NCBI GenBank assembly: GCA_029891345.1
Contig: CM056994.1
Coordinates: 223,929,491 to 223,993,490 of the forward strand
Origin: Dryococelus australis
Taxonomy: Eukaryota > Arthropoda > Insecta > Phasmatodea > Phasmatidae
Direction: 5' to 3'
Length of the DNA stretch: 64,000 nt
Shown: piece after piece, positions 24,541-36,694 of the stretch
Layout: each line of letters opens with the position of its first letter
How positions within the stretch are numbered: the first letter of the stretch is position 1
The notes under the pieces: model-generated
What the model saw: only the letters and a program-made list of their open reading frames with translations
The model's database searches: none
Told to the model about the DNA's origin: nothing
Translations under genes and position numbers: made by a program

Positions 24541-25970
24541 TTTTCCAATAACTTGTATACCACAAATAAATAACACTGTATTCGTGAATAAATGAAACTT
24601 TAAGTTAGTGTCTTCTATAACTTGTAATAATTATTTCGTATTAAATACGAAATAAAAACAGAGCAGCGATATGTTTGCAACGGCTAGTAGGATATAGTTC
24701 ACAGATTAATATTGTTTTAACCTAGTTTTTTTGGTATGCTATTTATAAATTAAACGTTGCCTATTTATACATTTGAATTTTTAGTTAGCACTGATGGAAA
24801 TATGGTTCATTGTTACAGTTAAAAATATCAGTGCAAATTACCGTGCGTAGACCCTAGTGACATGGCGGTTTATTTTTTCGTTCGAGGAAGAACATTCAAC
24901 AGGCGGAGCGGAGCTTGTCGCTCTCTCTCTCTCTCTCTCTCTTTCTATCTATCTATCTATCTATCTATCTCTTTCTCCCTTTCGGCATGTTTCGCAGCGC
25001 TTGTACTAGCAGAAAATTATACATGTATACAATTTTAGCATATTTAATACTTATTACAGCAAAATTAATGATTTTTGAATTTGCAATTTACAACTGAAAT
25101 GAGATTTTATTGTTTCAATACTTGTTATAATATATTTAGATGCGTTGGTGGGACAGTTACAAATCCGAGGTTGGCAGAAGTGGCGAGTGGCGACGCCGAC
25201 GACATGACGTGGCGTGTTTCGGAACGAAGCGTCAAGTTCATACTCGTGCTTTTTAAACTTACGTAGGCAAGTTACGATTTTGTGATAAATATGTTTTTCT
25301 ATGGCAGGAATTAACATACTGTAATGTGCGTCCTGACCTTCGTGTGTGTGAAAGAGTAATGTTGTCATTACGTTACATTGGGCCAGTGTGTGTGTGAGTG
25401 TGATTGCAAATATCGGGCGTGTGAAATTTATACGTATTGACCGTGAACTGTTTTTAATTCGAAATGAATTGTTTGAAAGCCACGTCTGTTTATCACATCG
25501 TTGTAATCATACCCTCGGTTTTTGAAACACAATTCTGCAACATGCTTATGTTTCTGTGATTTGAATGTTGGTCACAACCCCAAGTAAATACTAAACCCAG
25601 CCAGATAAATTTAAATAAATAATAAAATAAACCTAGAAAACAGTAAGTACCAATGCATATAAATATGAGCGGAATAAAAGTTACGGTAGGCCTATTTCTG
25701 TGCATTTTCACCACTGTATTTTAAGTTTGTCATTGCTATGTACAATAAATAAGCGACACGAGATACGTGCTTAAATTATTGTGTATTTTCGATGGACTGG
25801 TTGTCCCTTCGTTTTAATTTTTATTCCAACTAAGGACATTCTTTTAAACGAAATAACTCAACACATATTTATAACAAGAGGTACAGTTCTTTCCCCCGCT
25901 GTTATAATAGTGTTAAACACAGTTGCGGAAAATATTTAAGTATATTATGTGTAATATGCTATGTCGTGTA
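24541..25970. other. AT-rich spacer with (TC)n(TATC)n microsatellite
   Basis: CT dinucleotides then CTAT tetranucleotides at 24918-24971. A short GC-rich stretch lies at 25185-25235. No gene recognised. Confidence 0.5.
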
Positions 25971-26205
25971 TATAGGCTATTCACAGTAAAATTAGCACTT
26001 TTTAAGGCCCTGCTAAAACTTTCAATTAATTTCTAACCTTTTGCCACTTTTTAATATAAACATTGCAACATGACTAATAAACACAGTGTATATATTTCAC
26101 TACTCTGAAAAGTTAACGTCTGAGGCCGCAATAAATTATATTTATTAGTAGTTTATGCATTTTGAAAGGGCTTTAAGAAGTGCTCACTTTACCGTGAATG
26201 ACCTA
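25971..26205 (+). mobile_element. MITE-1 subtype B (short), complete copy
   Basis: Ends TATAGGCTATTCACAGTAAA and GTGCTCACTTTACCGTGAAT match MITE-1, but the 235-bp interior differs from subtype A. It carries AAGTTAACGTCTGAGGCC and AATAAATTATATTTATTAG, shared with the 39156 copy and, reversed, with 29111 and 40125. Confidence 0.85.
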
Positions 26206-26334
26206 ATGTTAACAATGTAAAATAATAACCGTAAGAACTATCGTCAACATAGACATTGTTAAAAAGTTATAAATCTGAACTAGATATGGTTATAGGCCGA
26301 ATTGTGGACTTCTTAAGAAATGGTTTTTTGAATT

Positions 26335-26508
26335 ATGACTAAATTTTTTGAACAGTTGAAAACAGTAAACATGCATTTGATACTGAAAACGTTGTCACAT
26401 GCCAGTGATGAAGTTTACATGTAGCGGAATTATACGTAATCGGTAACCAAAAGCAGATCTTTAGCAGGGCTTGAGAAAAGTGTGAAGTAACCGTTAAAGG
26501 CCGATAAC
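26335..26508 (-). mobile_element. MITE-2 partial copy in reverse
   Basis: TTTAGCAGGGCTTGAGAAAA then GTGTGAAGTAACCGTTAAAG is the reverse of the 5' end. The rest is diverged. Confidence 0.55.
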
Positions 26509-26519
26509 AGTTTTGGGGT

Positions 26520-26800
26520 GATGGGATAAATATCACTCCTCAACTCGGGTCTGGCAGTCTTGAGGGAGGTCGGTGTTTGTGCAGCCCTGGCTGTCCGAGC
26601 AGTTCCCACGGGGATCCCACAAGATGGATGAGGGAGGACTGCCACGTCCTGCGGCGCTCCAGCCTTCGTCCTGCGAGGATCAGAGTGGGTAGGGCCCTCA
26701 CCACCCTCTCCATCCCCACAGCGCTGTTCCAGCAGCTCACCATAGATCTTGTCTCGCGCCGATTCTCAACACTTCCTGCCGCCCTGTGCCGTAACTGTGG
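26520..26800. other. GC-rich island, unclassified
   Basis: About 280 bp of high GC between AT-rich flanks. Both strands are open over much of its length (minus frame 26540-26857, plus frame 26577-26852), but I recognise no domain and no good splice boundaries. It could be an exon, promoter island or transposon fragment. Confidence 0.4.
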
Positions 26801-26814
26801 TTTGTCTCCGACGA

Positions 26815-26850
26815 TAAGGCTATTCACGGCAAAGTGTGCACATTCGAAAT
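26815..26850 (+). mobile_element. MITE-1 5' terminal fragment
   Basis: AAGGCTATTCACGGCAAAGT then GTGCACATTCGAAA matches only the left TIR. Confidence 0.6.
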
Positions 26851-27033
26851 AAGCCATTTGGAAACAGATTCACTGTCCAGTGACAACAAATCTACTACAG
26901 AAGACACTGGCACCCAGGCCCCAATTAATTTGGCAGCGGATTAATAAGAATATTTCTAATATTTTACCTTGTATTCAGAGTGTAATACGTAAATTTACGG
27001 ATGCTGGAGTAGAATGTTTGTTTTATACACATA

Positions 27034-27535
27034 CTAGCGACCCGCCCCTGCCTCGCTCGGGTGTAATTTACAAATATGGCGTTGTTTAGGTTTACAGCAA
27101 GTGTATACACTAAATGCTTAAGGTAACTAACATAGGATTAATACTGTGTTGTTCACAAATACTTTGTAAGCGAACACCTAAAAGACCAAATTAGTTACTG
27201 TGGGTCATCCTTAGAGGATATATATATGCTGTAATGGACTTTTATGTGGATCTTTTTGAGATCTACATTTCTGTAGTACATTAATTTGGCGTATTTCTTA
27301 TGGTTTAGTCAGCGTAAGCGCCGGAAAAGCGGGGTTTTCCGACTTGATTATAAAAGTTAACATTTCTCTACTATCCTTACATAGAATATTAATGTATTAT
27401 ATACGTCAACCTTCCTCAAGAAATTCCGTAAATGATGCTGAAAACCGCATCAAAATCCATCAAGCATTTCAGTAGCCTTAGCCGAATACACAGAAACACG
27501 CGGCCGGGCGACTTTGTTGTATACCGTGCATAGAA
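27034..27535 (-). mobile_element. Non-autonomous Helitron (minus strand)
   Basis: Read on the minus strand, the 3' end is a GC-rich hairpin (ACCCGAGCGAGG / GGGGCGGGT) followed by CGCTAG and a host T. That is the Helitron signature of stem-loop plus CTRR before T. The 5' part at about 27400-27535 contains TTTGATGCGGTTTTCAGCAT and TTGAGGAAGGTTGAC-type blocks, as in insect Helitron 5' regions (family knowledge). The 5' terminus is approximate. No helicase is encoded. Confidence 0.7.
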
Positions 27536-29110
27536 GAAGAGCACGAGTGTGCATACTATTAACGCATTTAATTTCATGAAGTTTCCTTTGATTTCCATTT
27601 GAATGAAGCATGAACAAAGTGAAACGGTGAATGGCAATCTTAATATCGCATGTAGTAAAATGGCAAAGTATACCCTAAGCAGGGCTTTCAATAGTGTTCT
27701 TTCAACCCTGAACATGTTACACTTGCTTCATCTGTAGGTATTTGTGTTATCGACAGCTACTCGTGACTGTTTTATAAGGTTTCTGTAAGCATTTATATCC
27801 ATGTTTAACTTTTGTGATGGTGCACTGTTTTGCCAGTACTCTCTGCACTGTTCTGAAATCTGCAGTCTACTTGCTGAATCACAATGTTTTTTATTTTTAT
27901 TTATTAGAGAGTGCCCGCTATCACACCTTGCTTTAAATTAATGCATATTTCCTTTCCACAGCATTTGCGAGTAACACTTTTACAATTGATTTACTTTTCT
28001 GTCCTTACGTTAGAGATTATATTTAAAGAAAAATAACACTTTGTTTTAGTGTACTCCAGAACCTAATATGTATACTTTATGAATACATTTTATAACCTAG
28101 TTTTTCCTCTATAATATGTATGCTTGAAACAGCTTCAGAGTGGAGGCCTATTTTTAATTACAAAACATTTTTCATGATTTCTTACCAAGTAACGTTACGA
28201 GGCATCCTGTCAACAGACGTGGAAACGTAATGAGCCACAGAATGCCATCCCGCCTAGTATTATAACTGCGCACCTAACTGTCTTCGTTTAAAGACAGCAA
28301 AAATAACACACACTATCACCACGTCTTTGTTTCCTCATCGTATGTATTTCTTAGTACGCCACATGTACAAGTAAACACCAATGTGTATTTATTCACAATT
28401 GTGTGTATCGTGCGACACTGTACAATTGGTAGTGCTGCCGAGTCTTGTATGTATATGTACACTTCCCAACAATTAAAACTTAACGCTTTCAGTAAGACGT
28501 TACAAACATAAAACTGCTTTTCATAAGTTTTTTTATAACTTGTTGTAGAAAAACTTCACTGTGAAAAATTTCACTGATTTTAAGTAGAGCCATTTTCACT
28601 GCGGACCAGTGGTTTTCCACTGATTTGAATTTAGAGTGCAGTGCTAAGTTACGGTGATCTAAAATATACTTTTTGCGTTTTATTGCATTGCCTTTTACTT
28701 TTTTTGATTCCATGCTTTTCATGTGCAACCTCTTCCTTTTCCGCCCCCCTTCTCCGCCCATTTCACAAAATCTTAGTAATGCTGGTTCGTAGTTTTGAAA
28801 TAAACCCCACAAATCTTCTTCGACTCCCTTTATTTCTGCCCATTATAATTATAAAAGGCACATCAACATATTTGTATTCCCGAACATTCTGTAGTGACAC
28901 ATGATAGACCCGTCGTTACTTAGCGTAGTGTCTGTGTTAGTTTCGACATAAGACGGAACGGTTTATAGTCATGAGTAGAACTAATTAACTAGGTAGGGAT
29001 TCTAAGTAACCATGAACTAATTAGCTTCAGCTCATTAGTTGAAGAAACTGATCTTTTTTAGTTACCAGTGTTCGAATAATTTTTATGTAGCTTGTTCGTG
29101 GTCAGACGAA
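27536..29110. other. Spacer, no gene recognised
   Basis: A small MITE-1-like piece (GCAGGGCTTTCAATAGTGTT at 27680) is present. The 107-aa minus frame at 28489-28812 is lysine-rich, without a recognisable domain, and probably chance. Confidence 0.45.
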
Positions 29111-29360
29111 TAAAGGCTATTCACGGTAAAATAAGCAATTTTGAAAGCCCTCTCATTTGGAGTAATAGTCAATAAATATATTTTATTTTAGCCTTAGACG
29201 TTAAATTCAGAGTGCAGTGGTGTATACACACTGTTAAATACTTACACAGCAATGTTTGTTTTAAAATGTTGGTAAATGATAAAAAAAAAAAAAAAAAAAG
29301 GCTGAAAGGGAAAGGTAACTGAGGCCTCAGAAGTGCTCACTCTACCGTGAACAGACTATA
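29111..29360 (-). mobile_element. MITE-1 subtype B, complete copy
   Basis: AAAGGCTATTCACGGTAAAA at one end, GTGCTCACTCTACCGTGAAC then AGACTATA at the other. The interior CAATAAATATATTTTATTTT then AGCCTTAGACGTTAA is the reverse of the 25971 interior. It carries a 19-nt A-run near 29281. Confidence 0.85.
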
Positions 29361-29758
29361 CCACTGAAAGACTTGCTTATGATCTGCTGCCAGCCTATTT
29401 GGTATCCTTACACATTACGTAAAATTAACATTGCCGTGGAGTTGATCACTTTATTCCTGCTTCGATCAAGTGAAACTGTGAAATTGTTACCAACATTAAT
29501 ATGTTTCTTATATTCCAGTTCGTACTCTCAGATGTGTAAAAAATATAGGAAACTGTTCTATTGAAGTCAAGATTCTTGAAATTAAAAAATTACACTTTTA
29601 ATACAAAGTTTAAATATAGAACAGATTTTCCTACATCATTGGCAATTTTACTGGAAGCATGCCAGTCATTTTTTCCGTTAAAATACGTGTAGTTAAGGGC
29701 GAGTAATATTTTTTAATGTTGATTTCAAAAGATGGCAATTAACCGCAGATGAGCTATA
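29361..29758 (+). mobile_element. MITE-1 subtype A, 5'-truncated copy
   Basis: Directly abuts the previous element. It lacks the left TIR but retains GACTTGCTTATGATCTGCT, AAATTAACATTGCCGTGGAG and a decayed right end TTGATTTCAAAAGATGGC. Confidence 0.72.
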
Positions 29759-30367
29759 ACAAGAATTAATGTTCCGGTTGAGCGCAGTGAAGCAGTTAAG
29801 ATAATATTTTTCGACATGTTGAAATCTTCAAGTACAAGAATTTATAAATATATTTTTAAAACATATAGTGTTTATTAACGCCGTGGTTTGGTGCCGGCAG
29901 GCTAGAGGTCACTGGACGGTCGGGAATACATAACCAGTTTGTCTTGGTCCTGGCTGCGCGCACTGGCCAGTTAAATGCAATCTTCCGCACACTTGTAAAT
30001 CTAATAAAATTACCAACTGCATTTTAATTCATGTTAATTTCTGTGACTCTTTGGTTGGTTATTCACTAATTTTAATTTTCCTGTATTATTTGATGGTATA
30101 CGCATTATCTTGTGCAACTTTTCCATGACTATTCTGTCAAATTAACTGTACATATGTTCCCCCCTTAAGATTGCTTAACTAATTTACATCATGGTTGAGT
30201 AATAGTTTGTATCAACTGTAAGAGATATGGTTTAAGTGTAAGAAAAGGCAGAAAGCTTTAATTTTGCCATAAAAACGAGGGAGATAAAATAAAATAAATG
30301 AATAAATGAAAGGTAAAAGTACGAGTGTAACAAAGTGTGACGTGCGTGTACATGGGGTTTGTTTCAG
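29759..30367. other. Presumed intron immediately upstream of the furin-like exon
   Basis: AT-rich with no element ends. The last bases form a splice acceptor (GGGGTTTGTTTCAG). Confidence 0.5.
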
Positions 30368-30466
30368 ATATTCGAAGACGTGTACCACTTCCAGCACAAC
30401 GGTGTGGCCAAGAGGTCGACCTCTGCCAGCCAGGAGCACCACGAAAGACTGCTGTCCGAAGAACAG
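30368..30466 (+). CDS. Furin-like proprotein convertase, internal prodomain exon (partial gene)
   Basis: A 99-bp phase-0 exon of 33 codons, bounded by acceptor TTTGTTTCAG (AG at 30366-30367) and donor CAG|GTACGT (GT at 30467). Translation begins IFEDVYHFQHNGVAKRS and continues with SASQEHHERLLSEEQ. It matches the inhibitory prodomain of furin-type subtilisin-like convertases (S8 family). There an aromatic YHF block, H..V.KRS and a downstream histidine-rich stretch precede the W..QQ segment and the cleavage site. Such enzymes process precursors at basic sites in the secretory pathway. Neighbouring exons (signal peptide, catalytic domain) are not found in the window, implying large introns. Exact paralogue (furin-1 or furin-2 type) is undetermined. 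Confidence 0.83.
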
Positions 30467-30731
30467 GTACGTACACTTACTTCCAGTGCTTGTACGACCC
30501 CAAGGTGTTTTCTTTCCTCTGCCTGAACAAGCCACACGTGTCGCATTCCATTGCCCTTGAAGCGAGAATGCAGGTCCGTCTGAACTTTACGTGCAGCCTT
30601 TTCTTACACTTGTAGAGATTGCATTAATTATATATGCTTTACTGTTAAATATTTAGCACAGATGTATCGATAAAGTAAAATCAATCAAATCGAATAAGTC
30701 TTAGGCCCACATGCGGAGCACTCGTAGTTGT

Positions 30732-30983
30732 GAGCGAGTGACTGAAAATATTTGGACGGCTCTTAACATCGATGTCTTGAGAGCCGATGAGGGTGATTGG
30801 AATGAGTATGGAGCAGCGCCGGAATGAAGGGGCGGGGGAAACGGGAGATCCCCGAGAAAACCCGTCCATCAACGGCATCGTCCAGCACGATATCTACATG
30901 CGAAAATCCGAAGTGACCCGGCCGGGGGTTAAACCCGGATCGCCTTGGTAGGAGGTCAGCAGGCTAACTGCTTAGCCACCGTA
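30732..30983 (-). mobile_element. SINE-A, near complete
   Basis: Reverse orientation: tail GAAAATATTTGGACGGCTCT then TAACATCGATGTCTTGAGAG, body GGAGCAGCGCCGGAATGAAG and GGCATCGTCCAGCACGAT, head TTAAACCCGGATCGCCTTGG (B-box side) and GCTAACTGCTTAGCCACCGT. It lies about 265 bp downstream of the furin-like exon, in the presumed intron. Confidence 0.88.
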
Positions 30984-32811
30984 ATTGTGTTTCTTAAGCT
31001 AATCATTCTTGCCTACGCTCTTCATAATTAAAGGCTTAAAAATATCGCCTTATTCGATGCGCGTGCTTAAAAAATCTTCTGTCTTTTAAATCTTTACGCC
31101 GAATTATACTAAACAAGATAATGTTTATAATTTCTAGCAAGGACACCCAACTTTTTTTTTTTTCCAGTCATGTCGAAATTCAAATTTTGTTTTTATGTTC
31201 TATCCTCCAAACTCATAAATATTTAAATTCGCCCTTATCCGGAGTCAAAATTTTACTGGGTAATGTACGATAATACACATACTTTTTTAATGGTAGCAGG
31301 CAGCTGGCGTACTCCACAACCCTCAATATAAAGAAAGAACCAGCTGGTTTAACTGTTGAGTTTCATTCTCTTGGACCAGTTGCTTCCCCTAAATATTACA
31401 AAGCATATAGTCTACCCTTAGTTTGTGATTGGTAGTACCTTCTTTTAGACTTCATAAAAGCAACTATAAATTGTACAATGCAGTACAGAGCAGTAGATAT
31501 TTAAGGGCATCACTTATTAACCATGTCACAGCAGCGTCAACAGAACCTGTGTGGCTTTGAATAAATATGACACGCTACGAATCATCTTTCCACGCCGTGG
31601 TAATACTGCCACCCCAGTCCGGGATTGTTTATTCGGGTCATTATTTCATTTGCAACTTGCTCTAATATCTAGAAAAAAAACATTCGTCATTCGCCATCCG
31701 CTACTCGCGACACTTTCACTACCTGAGGCTTACTGGTAGGAAACTATCAGTAACTAGCAGATGGGAGGTGGAGAAAAGATTGCATGGATTGATAAAGCTA
31801 TATTTAAGGAGCGTTTGTAGTGTAATAAGAATAGACACACTTCGGATGAGATAAATGACAGATTAAACTTGGGGGCGATAACTAGAGATATTAATGGGGG
31901 TATGTGAAATAATCAGAAAATACAAACTGAGAAGAGGCTATATGATAAAATCACCCAGTATTATACCGCGTGGGGCAAAGGCTTGAAATGTCAATTCGAG
32001 GAATCAATCTGGTCTCTTTGTGATTTAAATATATTTTCTTCAACGAAGTTACATAATGCCAAAGCATAATTTGGTCCATTGCGATGCGATGAAAGAGTGT
32101 TTGAGAAGTAATGATAATTCCGGAATCTGAAAACGTTACAATATACAAATGTAAAAACCGGAGGCCCCTTAAAAATTTTATTGGTGTGTCATATATAAAG
32201 TACCTACCGAACGATGTGAATAATAATGTCCGCGCCGCGTCTCATGGGAGCTGATCAGAGAAGGAAAACAGGGTGGGTGTGGCTGCGATAATAGCCATTA
32301 TAAAATCATAAAGTTACGTGTTTTCATTGAGTGTGTCTGTTACAGTGGAATAAGACGCTCAGTCTGGACTGTAACCCTTGTAAAATGAACACTATACGCA
32401 CTATCTTTTATGAATATTTTATACTAATTCTCTGTATTTACATATAGCAATCCTATGTCACTTCACTGTTGTAGTCAACTGTCTACATGTTTTCCACACT
32501 TGTCACATATCTTATTTTAATGTAATCTGCATTCCTACGTGATTTAATATTTTATTAATTTTCCTTATCTTTCTCTGCTAGAAGATTTTTCTTAGATATA
32601 ACGTGGCAATTTATTCTTTTCTGAGGATAGGTATTTAGGTATTTCTCATATTTTGTTATTTTTAATTAATAATATCCTTTTAAGTTTCAGGTCTGGTTTT
32701 TGTGAAACATTGTTTTATTTATTTTACTTCATTGTTGTATACATTGCTGAGACAACCTTATTCTATGCTATTTTTCTTAATGGATAGTTCGGACATGTAA
32801 CTGGATACGCA
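30984..32811. other. Presumed intron/spacer, no further exon found
   Basis: I looked for the expected next convertase segment (a W..QQ block followed by a basic cleavage site) and did not find it here. No repeat ends recognised. Confidence 0.45.
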
Positions 32812-33045
32812 CATGGAGGGGGGGGGGGGAGTGGTATAAGGTATTTACTTAATCCCTATTAGACCCCAGGTTCAAGTCCTGTTCCACATTGGCTGGAACG
32901 TTTAGGTCCCTTTAAAATGTACAATCCAGCCTTAAAAGCGAAGCGTTCGCTCTCTCTCAAACTGACCATCTTGGCTGCCGGATGTCTAATATAGGTCTCT
33001 CACCCGGGGGTGGGTGACGAGTAGGGCTTTAATTAATTTTATTAG
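32812..33045 (+). mobile_element. SINE-C, possible tRNA-derived element
   Basis: A G-run, then GTGGTATAAGGTATTTACTT and a B-box-like AGGTTCAAGTCCTGTTCC, followed by a body ending near GACGAGTAGGGC. Only one copy is seen, so the boundaries are approximate. Confidence 0.45.
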
Positions 33046-34585
33046 GGTGTTCTAACTTTTCTCAAATATTTTTAAATATAATTTGTACCTAGCAATCAGC
33101 GAGTGCCGTGTGAGTCATATTGCTAGGTAGACTGATAGGAGATAGCTAGATTCGTACGTGTAAGAGATGCGGCATTCCTCCACGTCGACTCGCCCAGATT
33201 TGGATTTGAGGATTTGAAAGCCCTACAGTTACGATATCATTCGGCCCAATTTAAATCTGCAATACGTCTGAGGTCGGTGAACATCGAGAGCACCATTTAT
33301 TTACATGCTAAGATAAGTGTAGCAAATAATACAGAAGTACCTTATTTGTTTACCGTCCGCCCAGACAAGTTCTAAAACGGTTAAATTTTCATTGGCGACG
33401 CCATCTTAAATTTTATACGTAATTTGAACCAGTTGTGTAAGACTTTGCCTACGGCAAACCTGAGTGCAATTTCTCAATCATCGCGAACCCTGGCACATTG
33501 AAGATATACTTTGCATGAACTTATTTTATTTCTTTTAAAATTTAAACAATATTTCAAGTTTTAAAACTTCAGTGTCTGAACATAATTTTACGTGGCCCGG
33601 AAATTAAGGCCAGGTACGGCCAGTCACATGGTAATTAGGAGTGTATTGTTTTCTTTTTGGCTTTGCAAATTGCCACGAGGATATTTGTCTAGAGATAGTC
33701 CAGATAATAATAAAATTTGAATAACAAAAATTAATCTGAAAATAATAAGCACTTCAATAAAGTAACTAGACTATAAGATACATCCCGTGGTGTCGTCTAA
33801 ATTATTTCTGTGGCTGGTTCCTGTGTTATTTACATAGTCTTTCACTTATTCCTGACTTACTATTTTTCATAGCTTAAGAATTTTCTCTTGAAGGGTTTAA
33901 GTGCACAAATTGTGTACTATTTTGTGTTCCTGCCCGACGTGAACGTCCTGGGGGTAAGTCCTACAAAGTCGAGCCCTCTCAGACTGGGCACTGTGTTTCT
34001 GAGAGAGGCTTAGCACACCTGGTAGGTTGTAACTTTAAATTTAAGACTTCATGCCTGTACGTTGTACCCATGTTGAGATTGGAAAACTAAGTAAACGAGG
34101 GTCAATGGTATTGTAATTTTTTAATAAAGTCCTACTAAAGGACATCACCTTTTCTCTGTATTCCACACTACATACACACATGGTAACTTTTACACGAGAT
34201 TTCTATCACTTTATTTCAGACTGGCAATTACAACGTAAGTGCCCAACCAACACACGACACTCGGTATTTTTCCGGGCTAATCTCATACTGGCTTGTTCAA
34301 TGTGGCAGCGTAAGTAGAACGAATCATCGAAGGGTTAAGTCTACTTGATATGAAAATAGATGCAATATTTTCAGGACGATTCAGAATTTTGATAGACTAG
34401 AAAGAGAGGCGATAAAAATGTATTTCTGGTGTGATAACGAAGCGAAGGCTAACGCTTACACGTGCAGATAAATAGGATATCTGAAAGAACATCTTTGAAC
34501 TTAAGCGTAAGCAGAGCGTTGATTTTGAGAATTCTTAAGAGAGACAATGAAAGAAGTGAGGAAGTGTAAGCAACTCCTGGTAAAA
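33046..34585. other. Spacer, no gene recognised
   Basis: Moderate-GC pieces at 33150-33260 and 33930-34030 are unassigned. No recognisable domain. Confidence 0.45.
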
Positions 34586-34744
34586 GCAGAATGGGAGCAG
34601 CACCGGAATGCAAGGACGGGGGAAACCCGACGACCAGAGACATCGTCCCGGCACGATTCCCATATGCGAAAATCTGGGAGCGATCCCGCCGGTTCGCCAA
34701 GGTGGAAGAGGAGAGTAGTTTAACCACTAGACCACTGCGGCCCC
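34586..34744 (-). mobile_element. SINE-A, tail-less copy
   Basis: GGGAGCAGCACCGGAATGCA, CATCGTCCCGGCACGATT, then CGCCGGTTCGCCAAGGTGGA and TAACCACTAGACCACTGCGG. It is the reverse of the SINE-A body and head; the tail block is missing. Confidence 0.8.
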
Positions 34745-34893
34745 TTCAATAATGTTTACGACGAATTACCGAGATTGTTTGCAGTGAAACACGGATGTGT
34801 TTTCAACGACAATAAAAATTCTATGACTAAACAGGTTCAGCACCCAAGTAGTCAGGCCTCTTGCCGGTGTTATAAAAATTATTGAGCAAATTA

Positions 34894-36054
34894 TACCGTA
34901 TATCCGAAAAGTCTTTCCCTGATTACAAATTTTCTTTATTTCCGCTACATGTATGATAGTGATGCGAAACCAGTGCCAAAATGTTGGCAATCTAACCAAG
35001 TTTCTTGTTGCAACAGAACAACACATCAGTAAGTCTCCATGTGAGCACTACTGGTAGTACATAGCAAATCTAGTCGATATTCATTTTCTGTCCATGCATT
35101 AGTCAGTGTCACAGGAGCGTGGATGTCAAGTTGTGGGGTCATCACGACCGAGCCATCGTCCAGGAAATGTCGTATCAAGATAGCCACGAACTAAATGAGG
35201 CGGGTGCACCGTCTTGTTGAAAAATTACATCTGAGTAATACTCAAGCAATTTATAAACAGCAAACAATTGCAACATATCTAGATACACTGGATTTGTGAT
35301 GGAGCCCTCAGTGAAAAAGGACTGGTCAGATAATTCGGAAACTGCGCACCACCTTTGGGCTGCCTCGGGTACACTGTGACACCTCACCAGGGGGTTCTGG
35401 ACCCCAAATACGCACATTATTCCGGTTCACTACACTACTGACCAAAAAAGGTTGCATCTTCAGGAAAAGCAACACATTTGAGATAACCATTATTCTCCTC
35501 AATATGTGATAACAATTAGACTGCAAAGTCATACCGACGCATGGCGTCACTGGGCAATAAAGCCTGAACAATTTGCACATTGTAGGCACAAAACTATTAA
35601 CGCTTGTGTACGATACCACGAAGAAAACTATTTGGCATCTGTTATTCACGCGACGCTCTACGCACTGATTTCTTGGGACATCGCAAACTGTCTCCATGTT
35701 TCAACCCTTTCAGCTGAGGTTGATGGTCGGGCAGTTGTCGGCAAGTCAGCAACAGATCGCGTGTTCTTGAACTTGTCATATAACTACTTAATGCTCTTGA
35801 CATCAGGCAGCTTATATCCATACATTGTCGGAAAGTTCCTCTGCACTGTTATTGGTCGCCGGGTTTCGTGGTACCAGAGGACAAACTAGGCTTTTTCCTG
35901 ATCTGCGAATATGTCCGGATTCGTGAACACTGCAACTGCAAAAAATACTTGATTATTTTGCCAACATTTTGGCACGAGTTTCAAATCTTTATCTTGCATA
36001 TCGCGGATATAAATGAAGTCTGTAATCAGGGAAAGACATTTCGGACAGCCTGTA
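34894..36054 (-). mobile_element. Mariner-like DNA transposon with both long TIRs, about 1.16 kb
   Basis: TIRs of about 110 bp. The left arm TATATCCGAAAAGTCTTTCC, CTGATTACAAATTTTCTTTA and CAGTGCCAAAATGTTGGCAA is mirrored by the right arm TTGCCAACATTTTGGCACGA, GAAGTCTGTAATCAGGGAAA and GACATTTCGGACAGCCTGTA. TA dinucleotides flank both ends. The coding strand is minus and carries a decayed transposase (next entry). The size is near that of a full mariner-type element (about 1.2-1.3 kb), so little has been deleted. Confidence 0.88.
35060..35700 (-). pseudogene. Mariner-type DDE transposase remnant inside the 34894 element
   Basis: Minus-strand blocks in order: EDATFFG (first catalytic Asp region, about 35450), NNVRIWGPEPPGE, a shifted SPKV block, then VYLDMLQ and VIFQQDGAP carrying the second catalytic Asp (about 35250-35225). 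A degenerate C-terminus resembling NAWTENEYRLDLLC sits near 35090. Frameshifts and stops separate the blocks. The part coding the DNA-binding region (35500-35880) is too diverged to read confidently. Related to, but not a copy of, the 9545-10345 pseudogene. Confidence 0.82.
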
Positions 36055-36636
36055 TTTGTACACTGAATGCTTCAGTAGAAAATTTGTGAAATTATTTAAA
36101 TAAATCAGCGGGATTGACCACCGAATAAACATACTTCACAGAGATGGAAAAGAGTCACGAATTTGACAGGATTACGATTTCTGGGACCTCAAGGGCTAAA
36201 AATTACACTTCATGCAAGACTACTCCATCAAGAGAACTGTTACTTTGTGTGGTTTCAGTGCATGAAAGAAAAGGCACATCTACTATGTTACACTGAACGC
36301 AAATCGTTATTTAACAAATGGATCACTAGTGCACTCAATTTATAAATGCGCAAAAACCAGTTTATTTATATCAGAAATTATTCGCCTAAAACTATCCGTC
36401 TGCTGCCGGAGATTATGAAGTTTTATTTATAAACTCTGCCCATCTTTGCTTCTATAGACGCATCAGAAATTTCTGCTGCAGTAAATGTGTTGTTAGTATT
36501 ATATCGCTGTGTTTAATTGTATGATAAATATTCCATAATTTCATATGATAAATTATTTTATTATTTTAAGTTTTTAAACTCTGAATCTTATTGAGGACTG
36601 GCCAGCCGCTGCAAATCGTGTGTTTGTGCGTGTGCG
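36055..36636. other. AT-rich spacer
   Basis: Nothing recognised. Confidence 0.5.
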
Positions 36637-36694
36637 AGAGTGAGTTAGTGAAGAGATTTGGGCGGATCTTAAAATCGAGGTCTTGAGAGCCGAT
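36637..36694 (-). mobile_element. SINE-A tail fragment
   Basis: GTGAAGAGATTTGGGCGGAT then CTTAAAATCGAGGTCTTGAG, matching only the tail. Confidence 0.72.

Noticed and set aside
28489..28812. Lysine-rich 107-codon minus frame
   Set aside because: No domain, no splice support, and composition expected of AT-rich DNA.
35506..35889. 127-codon plus frame
   Set aside because: Antisense to the minus-strand mariner element and part of its TIR-bounded interior.
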